Below, in pieces: positions 22,783-31,705 of a DNA stretch of 64,000 nucleotides. Numbering within the stretch: the stretch's first letter is position 1; each line of letters begins with the position of its first letter. The stretch is from a virus: the IMG/VR virus record IMGVR_UViG_3300008111_000005, positions 40,872-104,871 of that record. One strand, written 5' to 3'. The translations under genes and the position numbers were made by a program. The notes beneath the pieces are model-generated. The model saw only the letters and a program-made list of their open reading frames with translations. It had not been told where the DNA came from and searched no databases.

Positions 22783-23133
22783 TTATGCGGAAAAACTACT
22801 TCCACATCCACATTTAGCAGTAGCGTTTGGATTTTTAAAGGTAAACCCAGATCCCATCATGTCTATGACATAATGAACCAATGTACCATTTAAGTAAGAG
22901 CTGGAAAAGGGGTCTATGACAATCTTCAATCCATTTTCCTGCTCTACAACAACATCATCCTCTTCTGGATTATCAATGATATTGAAGTTATACTTAAATC
23001 CCGAACAACCACCAGGTAATACCGAAATACGGAAATATTCACTATTTTCCGCTTCGGAAAACTTTTTCATTTCACCCAATGCCGCGTTGGTGAAGGTAAT
23101 ACTAAAATCAGCCGCCTGTTGAACCGAATCCAT
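22783..23133 (-). CDS. IscA/ErpA-type iron-sulfur cluster carrier
   Basis: 116 residues from ATG 23133 (GGGGGAG upstream). FTNAALGEMKKFSEAE, SVLPGGCSGFKYNFN with the first conserved Cys, VIDPFSSSYLNGTLVHYV and the C-terminal NATAKCGCGSSF (Cys-x-Cys) are the full signature of A-type Fe-S carriers. Such proteins deliver clusters to client enzymes. In this phage possible clients are the radical SAM enzyme and the nuclease with C-terminal cysteines. The start overlaps the dUTPase end by 26 bases. Confidence 0.92.
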   Translation of the reverse strand: MDSVQQAADFSITFTNAALGEMKKFSEAENSEYFRISVLPGGCSGFKYNFNIIDNPEEDDVVVEQENGLKIVIDPFSSSYLNGTLVHYVIDMMGSGFTFKNPNATAKCGCGSSFSA

Positions 23134-23527
23134 TGCTCCCCCTTCCATCTTCCGATGTGAGTTCAGTAACCTCTTCTACTGCAAAATCCACTGTTGGTAT
23201 TAAGATTAGTTGTGCAATCTTGTCACCAATGTAAACTGTCTTAATATCTGGTCCACCGTTGTGTAATGCTACCTGAATTTCACCTGTATATCCGTTATCA
23301 ATTATACCCGCTACTACAAATAATTTTTTCTTCGTAGCGATGGAAGAACGATCACGAATAATACCACCATACCCAGCGGGAAATCCTATAGCGATACCGG
23401 TCTTTACCAATAATGTTTCATCTGGATATATTGAGACTTGTGCATTGGCGTATAAATCATACCCCAAATCTCCAGCGTGTGCTTTTGATGGGAGTATAGC
23501 CGTGTCATATAATCTTTGTACTTTCAA
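23108..23527 (-). CDS. dut: dUTPase
   Basis: 139 residues, trimeric type. All five motifs are present: AGDLGYDLYAN (1), IIRDRSSIATK (2), VVAGIIDNGYTGEIQ (3), IGDKIAQLILIP (4) and GRGSNGFGSTGG (5). It hydrolyses dUTP to dUMP, keeping uracil out of DNA and feeding dTMP synthesis. Preceded by a promoter-like element (23540-23567). Confidence 0.95.
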   Translation of the reverse strand: MKVQRLYDTAILPSKAHAGDLGYDLYANAQVSIYPDETLLVKTGIAIGFPAGYGGIIRDRSSIATKKKLFVVAGIIDNGYTGEIQVALHNGGPDIKTVYIGDKIAQLILIPTVDFAVEEVTELTSEDGRGSNGFGSTGG

Positions 23528-23539
23528 GTTAGTGCTCCT

Positions 23540-23567
23540 GATATAATTAGTTTTAATTATTTGTCAA
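23540..23567 (-). promoter_or_regulatory. Possible sigma70-type promoter of dut
   Basis: Gene sense: TTGACA (23562-23567) with TATATC 16 bases later (23540-23545), or TATCAG at 18. It overlaps the end of the thioredoxin gene and lies about 13 bases from the dUTPase start, leaving little leader; if used, the transcript would be nearly leaderless. Weaker case than the 17-spaced elements. Confidence 0.4.
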
Positions 23568-23835
23568 ATTTACCATTTATAACATCATTAATTAATTCGG
23601 TATATCCAGCTTTTGAATTTGCACCTGTTAACGATACAACATCAATATCATTTTTAAAGATAATAATTGTTGGAACTGATCGAACTTTATACTGCGTTGC
23701 CAAATCAGGACTTGCATCAACATCAACTGTTTCAAATGTAACTGCTGGCATTTCTTCCTGCAATTGCTTAAAAATAGGAGCAATCATTTTACACGGCGCA
23801 CACCACGGTGCGGTAAATCTCATTACTTTAATCAT
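23557..23835 (-). CDS. Thioredoxin
   Basis: 92 residues. RFTAPWCAPCKMIAPIF holds the active-site WCAPC (usual form WCGPC), then VDVDASPDLATQYKVRSVPT (cis-Pro region VPT) and IIIFKNDIDVVSLTGA. It is a small thioredoxin without the N-terminal helix. Likely electron donor for the B12-dependent ribonucleotide reductase two genes upstream, whose C-terminus has a Cys pair. Nine bases separate it from the TonB-dependent receptor stop. Confidence 0.92.
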   Translation of the reverse strand: MIKVMRFTAPWCAPCKMIAPIFKQLQEEMPAVTFETVDVDASPDLATQYKVRSVPTIIIFKNDIDVVSLTGANSKAGYTELINDVINGKFDK

Positions 23836-23844
23836 ATTAACCTC

Positions 23845-26800
23845 TTAAAAATTAATTCGGATACCTGCTTGCATTTGCCAACGTGATAACAAATCATCGT
23901 ACTGATATGTTTTTACGGTTGGGTCGAAACTATACGTAGGTGTTCCACCCACTGCGCGTCCAGAACGGTATTGTAACGGATATACGTTTTGGTTATTGAG
24001 ATTAGGAACGAAATACGACCTGCCCCACGAATCATTCAGTAAATTACCAATATTCGCTATATCAAATGTATACTGCATTCTACCATGCGTTTCTGTTACA
24101 CGAACATCTACTCTATGGTTCCACGGTGTTCTTCCACCATTACGTTCCGTGTACTGTCCTCGACGACTGTTTAAATATACATCATTTGATATAAACTTGT
24201 CAAGGTCTGCCCAGATTTGTGCTTCCGTTCGTGTATCGGTTTGTCCAGTAGGTCGTGCTGAAGGGACCAATTTAATTTCCGAGGCGTTTCGTGGTACATA
24301 TAATAAGTCATTATGACTGGACCCATCTCCATTCAAATCACCCGAATACACATATGAGAACGGTGAACCAGATGCTCCTGTATACACTGCGGAAATTACG
24401 GTATTCTTTTTTACATTCCACGAGGCGTTAGACACGATTCTATGACGAACATCATAGTTGGACCATGTTAATTCATATTCATTAGCTTTCACTAATTGAT
24501 TATATTCTACGTGCGATTGAAATGAGTTACGTTGACCATTGGCCAAATCCTTTGCTTGACCATAGCTATACGCTGTCATCATATCCCACCGATTCCACTT
24601 TTTACTAAGATTTGCTGTTAAATTATACCGATATCCTAGATTGGTATTTTGTAATGCAAACACCGATGTGTAGGGATTTGTTGCCGTTGTGGACAATCGC
24701 GTTGAGGTGTATACAGGACGAGTATCAGCTCCTCCCAAATTACCCGCAGCTCCAGGTAATCCCACATTGGTGAATAAAATATCATTCAATGTTTTTGTAT
24801 AGGTTCCATCTAACACCAACAATGCATCACCAGGAAGTTTAATATCCAATGCCAAATTTCCACGTACCATTTGTGGTTGTACATATTTGTCCGTGATGAT
24901 GTTCATTTCATAGTTGGTTGTACTACTCACGGAACGTTGACGTAGTGGGTCAACAATTAAAGGAACTGTGGTTGTTGGTCGGGCATCCACATTTCCTACC
25001 ACCAAACCATTATGAATGAAGGGGTAAGCAAACCATGCGAATGGCATACGTCCTTGGAACAATCCTGCACCACCACGAACAGTAACTTTATTTGTTTCCC
25101 AAATGAATCCCGCACGAGGCGCAATCATTAATGACGTACCATAATTGTTAGTAAACTTGGTATATGGTTGTGTCCCGTCCGTTAATGTTAGATTGGTAAA
25201 CTCTGTCGCCTGTGTTGGTGTATCAATGATGTTCCAATCCGCACGAATGCCCAGACTTACTTTCAATCTGTCGGTTAGTGTAATTTCATCTTGCAGATAC
25301 ACGCTTGGTACTGCGATATTGAAATTCGCTCCAGGATTATTCAATACATAATCTAAACTGTTATCCGTTAAATCAAAAGTGGAACGAATACGATTAGGTC
25401 TGTTAGCAAAGAATGATGCAATGTTTGAATATTGCCAACGTCCCGCATATCCATTCACGAATGTGTACTGGACATTATAGAATTCATTGTGTGTACCCAA
25501 AGTAACTGTATGATTGTTCTTGGACCAGATTAAATTATCTGTGAGTTCAAACGTGCTAGTTCGGGTACGATACACCACGCCTTCACGATCTGCGCCAGCA
25601 TTAATTTGTCCAAATTGAATATCTTGGATTTCAATCTGTGGTGCGTATTCTGAACCGTAAGGGTCACGATGGTCATTTACCAACGAATATCCTGCTAGTA
25701 AACTATTGGACACACCCACACCTAATTGTGATTTCAACTCTGCTACTGTGCTCAATGTTCTACTGATGTGATTGAAATCTTGTGAGGCAAGTTTATTTAA
25801 TGCTTGACCACGTTCTAAATTACCTGCCGATGCATTAACAAAATTACTTCGAACTGTGAGAATGGAATTACCAACGTTCCAATCTAACCGCCCGAAGTAT
25901 TTTTCACTATTTGCCTGAATGTTGTATGCTCCAATCGTACCAGGATCAAAGTTTGATATACCTGATTTTGCTGCAAATGAAATTAAACTATCTTGAATTT
26001 GTTGTGCAATTTCTTTACTTAACAATGCACCTTGACTTCCTGGTGCGAATAGCACAGGGTCCGTTCTACGAGAAATTTCCGTATTGAAGAAATAGAACAA
26101 TTTATCTTTGATTACAGGACCACCAATACGACCGCCGAATTGATATTCATTGAATGATGATGGAATATCACCCGACAATCCATTTCCCACCAATTGCGGT
26201 GCTCTTCCAAAACTATAAATTGATCCTTCTTGTTTGTTTGTTCCCGAACGAGTCACCGCATTAACACTACCGCCTGTGAAGTTACCAATCTTTACATCAT
26301 ATGGAGCAATAGCAACAGACACTTGTTCGATAGCATCTAATGAAATAGGTTGGGTACGTGATAGTGAACCTGGGGTTCCAGTAGGTACAGATGCAGTAGA
26401 TTGACCAGATGACTGACTAAATCCGAATGCATCATTAGATGCTGCACCATCAATAGTTAAGTTGTTATACCGATAATTGGAACCTGCAAATGACACACCA
26501 TTACCTTGTGGTGTCATTCTGGTCATATCCTGCAAACTACGACCCAACGTTGGTAATACTTCCAACTTATCTCTATTTAACTGTGCAGTCACCCCATCTT
26601 TTCTTGCCTGCGCCGCTACATCGGAAACAACTTGTACACCCTCTAACTGTACAACAATCTTATCTAAAATAATTTCTTTATTAGTTGTTCTACCCAACTC
26701 AACGGAAATATCGCCCAAAGACTTTGGACGATATCCCAATGAAGTTATAGAAATAACATAAGGACTTCCTGGTTTCAGGTTAGTAATACTAAACTTACCG

Positions 26801-26985
26801 TATTCATTTGTACGTGTCATCACCTTTTGTGATGTTGGAACAAATGTGACTGTAACCGTTGCATTACTAATAACATTACCAGTATTATCTTTTGTTATAC
26901 CGCTTAAAGTTCCACTCGTAACCTGTGCGAAGGATGCGTTGGCGCACAATACTGTCAGCGCAAGAATGCTCTTCAAAAATCTCAT
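23845..26985 (-). CDS. TonB-dependent outer-membrane receptor, Oar-like, complete
   Basis: 1046 residues. Signal peptide MRFLKSILALTVLCANASFA; a carboxypeptidase-regulatory-like beta domain (about residues 24-105: GITKDNTGNVISNATVTV, NEYGKFSITNLKPG); a plug with RSLQDMTRMTPQ, NLTIDGAASNDAFGFS and IGNFTGGSVNAVTRSGTN; and an ~800-residue barrel ending in WQMQAGIRINF, whose terminal Phe suits the BAM signal. This is the Oar-like build of TonB-dependent transporters, which import large or scarce substrates through the outer membrane. No stop or frameshift interrupts it. It has its own promoter-like element and lies between a B12-dependent ribonucleotide reductase and thioredoxin. A complete receptor in a phage is exceptional; roles could be nutrient import for the infected cell, or masking/replacing the phage receptor. 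Confidence 0.9.
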   Translation of the reverse strand: MRFLKSILALTVLCANASFAQVTSGTLSGITKDNTGNVISNATVTVTFVPTSQKVMTRTNEYGKFSITNLKPGSPYVISITSLGYRPKSLGDISVELGRTTNKEIILDKIVVQLEGVQVVSDVAAQARKDGVTAQLNRDKLEVLPTLGRSLQDMTRMTPQGNGVSFAGSNYRYNNLTIDGAASNDAFGFSQSSGQSTASVPTGTPGSLSRTQPISLDAIEQVSVAIAPYDVKIGNFTGGSVNAVTRSGTNKQEGSIYSFGRAPQLVGNGLSGDIPSSFNEYQFGGRIGGPVIKDKLFYFFNTEISRRTDPVLFAPGSQGALLSKEIAQQIQDSLISFAAKSGISNFDPGTIGAYNIQANSEKYFGRLDWNVGNSILTVRSNFVNASAGNLERGQALNKLASQDFNHISRTLSTVAELKSQLGVGVSNSLLAGYSLVNDHRDPYGSEYAPQIEIQDIQFGQINAGADREGVVYRTRTSTFELTDNLIWSKNNHTVTLGTHNEFYNVQYTFVNGYAGRWQYSNIASFFANRPNRIRSTFDLTDNSLDYVLNNPGANFNIAVPSVYLQDEITLTDRLKVSLGIRADWNIIDTPTQATEFTNLTLTDGTQPYTKFTNNYGTSLMIAPRAGFIWETNKVTVRGGAGLFQGRMPFAWFAYPFIHNGLVVGNVDARPTTTVPLIVDPLRQRSVSSTTNYEMNIITDKYVQPQMVRGNLALDIKLPGDALLVLDGTYTKTLNDILFTNVGLPGAAGNLGGADTRPVYTSTRLSTTATNPYTSVFALQNTNLGYRYNLTANLSKKWNRWDMMTAYSYGQAKDLANGQRNSFQSHVEYNQLVKANEYELTWSNYDVRHRIVSNASWNVKKNTVISAVYTGASGSPFSYVYSGDLNGDGSSHNDLLYVPRNASEIKLVPSARPTGQTDTRTEAQIWADLDKFISNDVYLNSRRGQYTERNGGRTPWNHRVDVRVTETHGRMQYTFDIANIGNLLNDSWGRSYFVPNLNNQNVYPLQYRSGRAVGGTPTYSFDPTVKTYQYDDLLSRWQMQAGIRINF

Positions 26986-27004
26986 AAATCTCCGATGTAT
27001 GGGT

Positions 27005-27033
27005 AATATAACCCGTTATTGTTTATCAAACAA
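27005..27033 (-). promoter_or_regulatory. Possible promoter of the TonB-dependent receptor
   Basis: Gene sense: TTGTTT (27028-27033), 17-base spacer, TATATT (27005-27010), about 20 bases before the receptor start, whose ribosome site is CGGAG. The -10 is the same TATATT as at 2809, 14710 and 18577; the -35 keeps only TTG. It lies over the end of the reductase gene. Confidence 0.5.
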
Positions 27034-28876
27034 CTTCACAGGCACCACCACCACATGCTACCTCGCCAGACAGATTAGTACCATCTACGAATTCTACTAC
27101 ATCGTCTAGGTTGATATCGTGTAAATGCCCAATAAGTTCATTATAGGTTTCTTCGTTTACATCTTCGAATGGTGCTTGAATATATGAGTGGTCGGAATAC
27201 GGGAGTACTGACAATGCTGTGAAGTTCTCACGGTTTTCCCACATCCACTCACCCACTTCTTGCCATTCACCATCCTTAATAGACACGGTAACGGATACAT
27301 TATTCTTATTTGCACCCTTACGATGACCTGGCTTCACCCATTCCTTCCATACCTTAGATACACGCTTCAACAAATCCAATGCGGATTCCTGACGAGTGAC
27401 CGCGCCTTCGGGTGCCTTTTGTGGCACTTCAATGACAGCTTGAAGATTTGGTTTAAAATACTCGTCTGTAATTAATTCTGGGTGATTAATTTTTAGATAG
27501 CTATAGATACTTTCATTCTTTCCAACACGGATACGACGAATGTAGTGCTTGTTATGCCAAGCGTGGATACCACTACTCGTACCCAAAACGAGGGACGATG
27601 TGCCTTCCGGCTTCACGGTTGTGCAACGGGCCGCTGGCATCGTACCAATTATGGACGATACACGTGCATTCTCTTCCTTTACCATATTTGCAGCTTCCTT
27701 CATGTCGAGTTTCAACACTCCACCCGATGCGATTCCAGTCATACTCACGCCGATTAACGCTTCCTTCTCCGTGGTTCTCTTCCATATATCTCTCAAATAG
27801 TGAAAATCTGTGTACGATGCTTGTAAAGTGCCAATAAATGCTGCTGCCTTTGCACGCGCATTCAAATCATCTTGATCAACAACATCACCAGCATGAATAG
27901 TGGTAAGATTACAGAATTGGAAAGGACGAAGTGAAATTTCTGCACACGGGTTCATGCCCCAATCCTTGTCATTTGTAAAGAAGAATCCAGGTTCACCAGA
28001 ACCAGAGAGTTCAATCTTCTTCCACAATTCAAAGAATGTTTCTTCTTCAACCTTTGAACGAACAATAACTGCGGAATTATTTGCACGACCACGTTGTGGA
28101 TTATTTTCCCACCAGTTGCCGAACTTACAAGTCAACATATCATCATCGTCAATGTCGAACAACGAAATCATAGCGGAACGACGAATTCCACCAGCAAGTA
28201 CAGCGTCAGCAATATAGCATAGAATATCGTGGACTTCAATTGTGGTGAGCTTTTCACCATTTTGCTTACGGTCAAGAACTTTTTGAACATTATGTAAACA
28301 ATCCTTTAATGGTTCTGGTCCTGGTGCCTTGCCACCGGAAGTGATAAGTTGTGCACCCTTTGGACGAATATCGGAAAAATCATATACTGGTAATGCCTTG
28401 CCCTTCATATACGCAGTAATCATTACCTTCACTGCATCTGCCCAACCTTCAATACTATCACCGACGAGATAACGACGGGACTTGGTGGGCTTATTAATTT
28501 CTGGGAGTTGCTCAATGTGATGACGTTGGACAGAATATCCTACACCTGTTCCAGACAACAACAGGAACATTACTTCACTGAATGCGTCTACATTATCAAT
28601 TGGTAAAAAGCAGCAATTGTATAAACGTGCATTGTTAATAGCAATTGGCTTACCAGCGAATTGTAAACTACGCATGGATGGAAGAATCTTTTTATCGTAA
28701 ACAAATTTATAGGCGCTTTCTATTTCATCCTTTAAGTTTGGATACTTCTCCAAATGCATTTCTTTATTTCTATCAACTAATTCTTTCCAGTTTTCTCTAC
28801 GTTGTAGTTCTGGATTATATTTTGCATACTTCATAAACACTGTAATATCACTTAAAATCTTTGCTTCAATCTGCAT
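27026..28876 (-). CDS. nrdJ: Adenosylcobalamin-dependent (class II) ribonucleotide reductase
   Basis: 616 residues, monomeric RTPR type, shorter than the ~740 of the Lactobacillus enzyme. Marks: ARLYNCCFLPIDN (first redox Cys), LLLSGTGVGYSVQ, NPCAEISLRPFQFCNLT (thiyl Cys, Glu and second redox Cys), RCTTVKPEGTSSLVLGTSSG and a C-terminal ACGGGACEVV with the Cys pair that passes electrons from thioredoxin. It makes dNTPs without oxygen or a second subunit but requires coenzyme B12, which the host must make or import. Next to thioredoxin and a TonB-dependent receptor. Confidence 0.93.
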   Translation of the reverse strand: MQIEAKILSDITVFMKYAKYNPELQRRENWKELVDRNKEMHLEKYPNLKDEIESAYKFVYDKKILPSMRSLQFAGKPIAINNARLYNCCFLPIDNVDAFSEVMFLLLSGTGVGYSVQRHHIEQLPEINKPTKSRRYLVGDSIEGWADAVKVMITAYMKGKALPVYDFSDIRPKGAQLITSGGKAPGPEPLKDCLHNVQKVLDRKQNGEKLTTIEVHDILCYIADAVLAGGIRRSAMISLFDIDDDDMLTCKFGNWWENNPQRGRANNSAVIVRSKVEEETFFELWKKIELSGSGEPGFFFTNDKDWGMNPCAEISLRPFQFCNLTTIHAGDVVDQDDLNARAKAAAFIGTLQASYTDFHYLRDIWKRTTEKEALIGVSMTGIASGGVLKLDMKEAANMVKEENARVSSIIGTMPAARCTTVKPEGTSSLVLGTSSGIHAWHNKHYIRRIRVGKNESIYSYLKINHPELITDEYFKPNLQAVIEVPQKAPEGAVTRQESALDLLKRVSKVWKEWVKPGHRKGANKNNVSVTVSIKDGEWQEVGEWMWENRENFTALSVLPYSDHSYIQAPFEDVNEETYNELIGHLHDINLDDVVEFVDGTNLSGEVACGGGACEVV

Positions 28877-28958
28877 TTGCTTACTCCAAACTTACTCTAT
28901 GTTAAATGGTTATGGTAAAATAAATAGGTTGCTTCTGTCTGAAAAAATTATATGTTAC

Positions 28959-30365
28959 TTAATCATCCAAACTTTCTAGTCCACTCATTTCTGCTAGCTT
29001 TTTTCTCAAATTACTTCGTTCATCATTTGCTTGATTATCCATTTGTTTTTTCAAAAGGATACCCTTTGTGGACTTCTCATCATAAATATTGATTTGACCG
29101 ATACTTGTATCCATTACGACAGGGAAAGTTTGTCCGTCTGCGCCAAATCTATTTTTAATGATATGGGCACGTCCTGTCTTATTGACTTTATCCTCTAACT
29201 TTCTGCTCAGAGAAATAACCAAGTCTGCCGTCATAATCTTATTATAACTTTCGGAAATCTTATCTGCTTGAATTACATCGTCTTGAATAGAACTTCTCTG
29301 CGTCTGCGAAGCAGTCCAACACGGAATATTCAATTCTCCAGCGATACCACGAAGTTCTTCGTAAATTGCACCAAGTTCTTGATACCGTGCATCTACTCGT
29401 TCTGCTGACCTCAATAGGTCTGCGTAGTCAACCAACATAATATCTGGTTTATATCCCAATGCAGTTAACTGTTGCACGTGTGCCATTAGTGTATTACACG
29501 TTGCACTTCGAGCAGGATAATACTTAATAATTAATTGTCCGTTAATCTGTGACACCACATCTTTGACTGTATCAACGTTATCTGGAATCTTACCAGGTTC
29601 AATACCAGTGAAAATAGTATCATAACGAATACCGACATAATTTTCATTTAGTTCAAGTGTGTAATGAACAACACGTTTTCCTTTCTTCAATGCGTTTGCA
29701 CCGATGGTAGACAATGCCCAACTCTTACCAATACCCGATGGAGCAGCGATAACACCAAGTTCACCACCACCCAATCCACCACCAGTAATTGCATCAATTA
29801 CGTCCCAACCAGTTGCCACAGTATCACGAGAAATGCGAGCCAAACGACCCTCAATATCTTCTGACCAGTTTAGACCGATTTCCTTTGGTTGACCACTACG
29901 AAGGGCATTATCAACTACGGTTTTAATTGCATTATAGTCGCCACTTTGCAATAAATCTACCGATTTAATAATTGCTGATTTAAGTGATTGGTTACGAGCG
30001 AAATCAAGAAACTTATCACGAACATATTGTGCATCGCTGTCTGTAACCTTGGTGACAACCTTTCTGAGCAGTTCGATAGTTCCCGCACGAAGAGAATCAT
30101 CACTCTCGTGCGATAGTTCGATCTTAAAATATTCTAATGTTGGTAAAGTGCGGTATTCGTTGTAATATGTTAATGTTTTCTTCGCAAGCCATTTACCGGA
30201 ATCACTGTCAAAGAAGTATGGATTGATGACATCAAACGATTGCTCTAAAAAGTCAGGAGCTGAAATAATAGATGCTAATACTTTTGTTTGGAATTCAATT
30301 CCATACTTTGAAAGATTGTCTACATTACTATCATAGTTTTGTGGTGCTGCTACTATTGGAACCAT
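28959..30365 (-). CDS. 41: Replicative DNA helicase gp41 (DnaB-like)
   Basis: 468 residues. N-terminal helical domain, then the RecA fold: GGELGVIAAPSGIGKSWALS (Walker A), VVHYTLELNENYVGIRYD, DIMLVDYADLLRSAERVD (Walker B), WTASQTQRSSIQ (motif H3) and an Arg-finger region KNRFGADGQTFPVVMD. It unwinds DNA ahead of gp43 and recruits primase. Start ATG 30365 follows GAGGTTCTCTA and overlaps the RNase H gene by 35 bases. An internal promoter-like element lies at 30434-30462. Confidence 0.93.
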   Translation of the reverse strand: MVPIVAAPQNYDSNVDNLSKYGIEFQTKVLASIISAPDFLEQSFDVINPYFFDSDSGKWLAKKTLTYYNEYRTLPTLEYFKIELSHESDDSLRAGTIELLRKVVTKVTDSDAQYVRDKFLDFARNQSLKSAIIKSVDLLQSGDYNAIKTVVDNALRSGQPKEIGLNWSEDIEGRLARISRDTVATGWDVIDAITGGGLGGGELGVIAAPSGIGKSWALSTIGANALKKGKRVVHYTLELNENYVGIRYDTIFTGIEPGKIPDNVDTVKDVVSQINGQLIIKYYPARSATCNTLMAHVQQLTALGYKPDIMLVDYADLLRSAERVDARYQELGAIYEELRGIAGELNIPCWTASQTQRSSIQDDVIQADKISESYNKIMTADLVISLSRKLEDKVNKTGRAHIIKNRFGADGQTFPVVMDTSIGQINIYDEKSTKGILLKKQMDNQANDERSNLRKKLAEMSGLESLDD

Positions 30366-31407
30366 TAGAGAACCTCGTTAGTGGAACAAATGTGGATGTT
30401 AACCACATATCGTAATTCGGGAAGTTAGATATAACTTTACTGCGTATGAGCAACTTTGTCAAGTCCATCTTGCGTAAATCTGTCTTAGTTGTATCCAACT
30501 TATGAATAATTTTCATCTTTGCATCAGTAGAAATATTCACATCACGTAATTGCATTAATTGCATATTACGTTCTATAACATCTTTATTATCTAAAATATT
30601 TTCAATTAATTTTGGTTTCTTTTTTACATCAGTATATTTTTGTTCTATAAAATTGTAGTCTACCATGTCGGAATTATCTAACAATTCTGGTAATAGTTTA
30701 AGAACTGTTTTTTCTCCCGCCCCACGGATACCATCAATATTATCACTCTTGTCACCAAGTAACGCTCGATAATGTACGAAATTATCGGGATGAACGCCGT
30801 ATGCTTCTATTACGGTATTTACATCAAACGTCTTTTTCTTAACAGGATTATATACTCTGGTAGTTTCTGTAACCATCTGCAAGAAATCTTTATCTGTTGA
30901 GTAGATAATAGATTGTCCACCTTGTGCGGTAACCATTTCCGATGCATATGCAATCACATCATCCGCTTCGATGTTGTCCATAGTAAATACCGTTACTGGT
31001 AAACACTCCAACATTTCTACCAACGTTACCAGTTGATATTTCATATTTTCCGTTTCTTGCTGTTCGGTTGTCATATCATATTGACGATTCAACCGAGTTG
31101 GTGGTTTACGATTTGCCTTGTAGTCAGGATAAATTTTTCTTCGTCGTTGACTACCACCCTTACCATCAAACACAATAACAACACGAGTGGGTTTAAAATC
31201 ACGTATAACCGAACCAATACTTTTTAGAAATCCAGACATTCCACCAATATGATTTCCATTGTCATCCAATGTTGGAATTGCTGCATAACTTCTAAGGAAG
31301 GTGTTCAAAGCGTCAATCAGGAGGACACGACTGTTGTAGGTCATTCCCTCCTGATTGTTATTTTCGAAATTCATTGATGCAAAAACCTTTTGTAGATCAC
31401 TCATCAT
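30331..31407 (-). CDS. rnh: 5'-3' exonuclease / RNase H (FEN-1-like)
   Basis: 358 residues. RVLLIDALNTFLRSYAAIP (first Asp), VVIVFDGKGGSQRRRKIYPD (FDG motif with Arg bridge), NIEADDVIAYASE, YSTDKDFLQMV and LGDKSDNIDGIRGAGEKTVL (H3TH with metal Asp) are the complete set of FEN-1/T4 RNase H motifs. It removes RNA primers and adjacent DNA on the lagging strand. The first 20 residues precede the usual start; an ATG at residue 22 is an alternative, but the upstream ATG overlaps the preceding stop in the usual way. Confidence 0.93.
   Translation of the reverse strand: MMSDLQKVFASMNFENNNQEGMTYNSRVLLIDALNTFLRSYAAIPTLDDNGNHIGGMSGFLKSIGSVIRDFKPTRVVIVFDGKGGSQRRRKIYPDYKANRKPPTRLNRQYDMTTEQQETENMKYQLVTLVEMLECLPVTVFTMDNIEADDVIAYASEMVTAQGGQSIIYSTDKDFLQMVTETTRVYNPVKKKTFDVNTVIEAYGVHPDNFVHYRALLGDKSDNIDGIRGAGEKTVLKLLPELLDNSDMVDYNFIEQKYTDVKKKPKLIENILDNKDVIERNMQLMQLRDVNISTDAKMKIIHKLDTTKTDLRKMDLTKLLIRSKVISNFPNYDMWLTSTFVPLTRFSNGSNSSSTTKL
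30434..30462 (-). promoter_or_regulatory. Possible internal promoter before gp41
   Basis: Gene sense: TTGACA (30457-30462), 17-base spacer, TAAAGT (30434-30439), about 70 bases before the gp41 start and inside the RNase H gene. The -35 is perfect, the -10 matches 4 of 6. Could be chance. Confidence 0.3.
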
Positions 31408-31702
31408 TACTCTCTGCCGTCGAGTTCATAAACCCCAATTTTTGTGCAAGTGCAATAATTTCAGTATCATTCATTGCGTTAATATCCAATCCTTCAAGTT
31501 CTTGAAGAATGGGGTCATTTGCAGTAACCGATAAGTTTGCTTCAAACGGAACTGGTACCACAGGTTGCGAAATTGCAACCTGTGGCGTCATTACATTATT
31601 GTATGACATTAGTTTCCGTCGAAGTTGTAATTCAAACTTATCTACATCACCCGATGCGTTGGTAAATGCTTCAAGTGCAATAGATATGAATTCTTCTAAC
31701 AT
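31397..31702 (-). CDS. Hypothetical protein between UvsX and RNase H
   Basis: 101 residues. N-terminal helix (MLEEFISIALEAFTN, FELQLRRKLMSYNNVM), a Pro/Val-rich linker (ISQPVVPVPFEA) and an acidic C-terminus with MNDTEIIALAQKLGFMN. No family recognised. Three bases from UvsX and coupled to RNase H by overlap, so it belongs to the replication/recombination operon driven from 33755; a role as a small recombination accessory is possible but not shown. Confidence 0.6.
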   Translation of the reverse strand: MLEEFISIALEAFTNASGDVDKFELQLRRKLMSYNNVMTPQVAISQPVVPVPFEANLSVTANDPILQELEGLDINAMNDTEIIALAQKLGFMNSTAESNDE

Positions 31703-31705
31703 ATA

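Noticed and set aside
23845-26985. TonB-dependent receptor as host DNA from a mis-assembly
   Set aside because: Same strand, same tight spacing and similar AT-rich composition as neighbours, with phage genes on both sides; rejected as the default, though only read coverage can exclude it.
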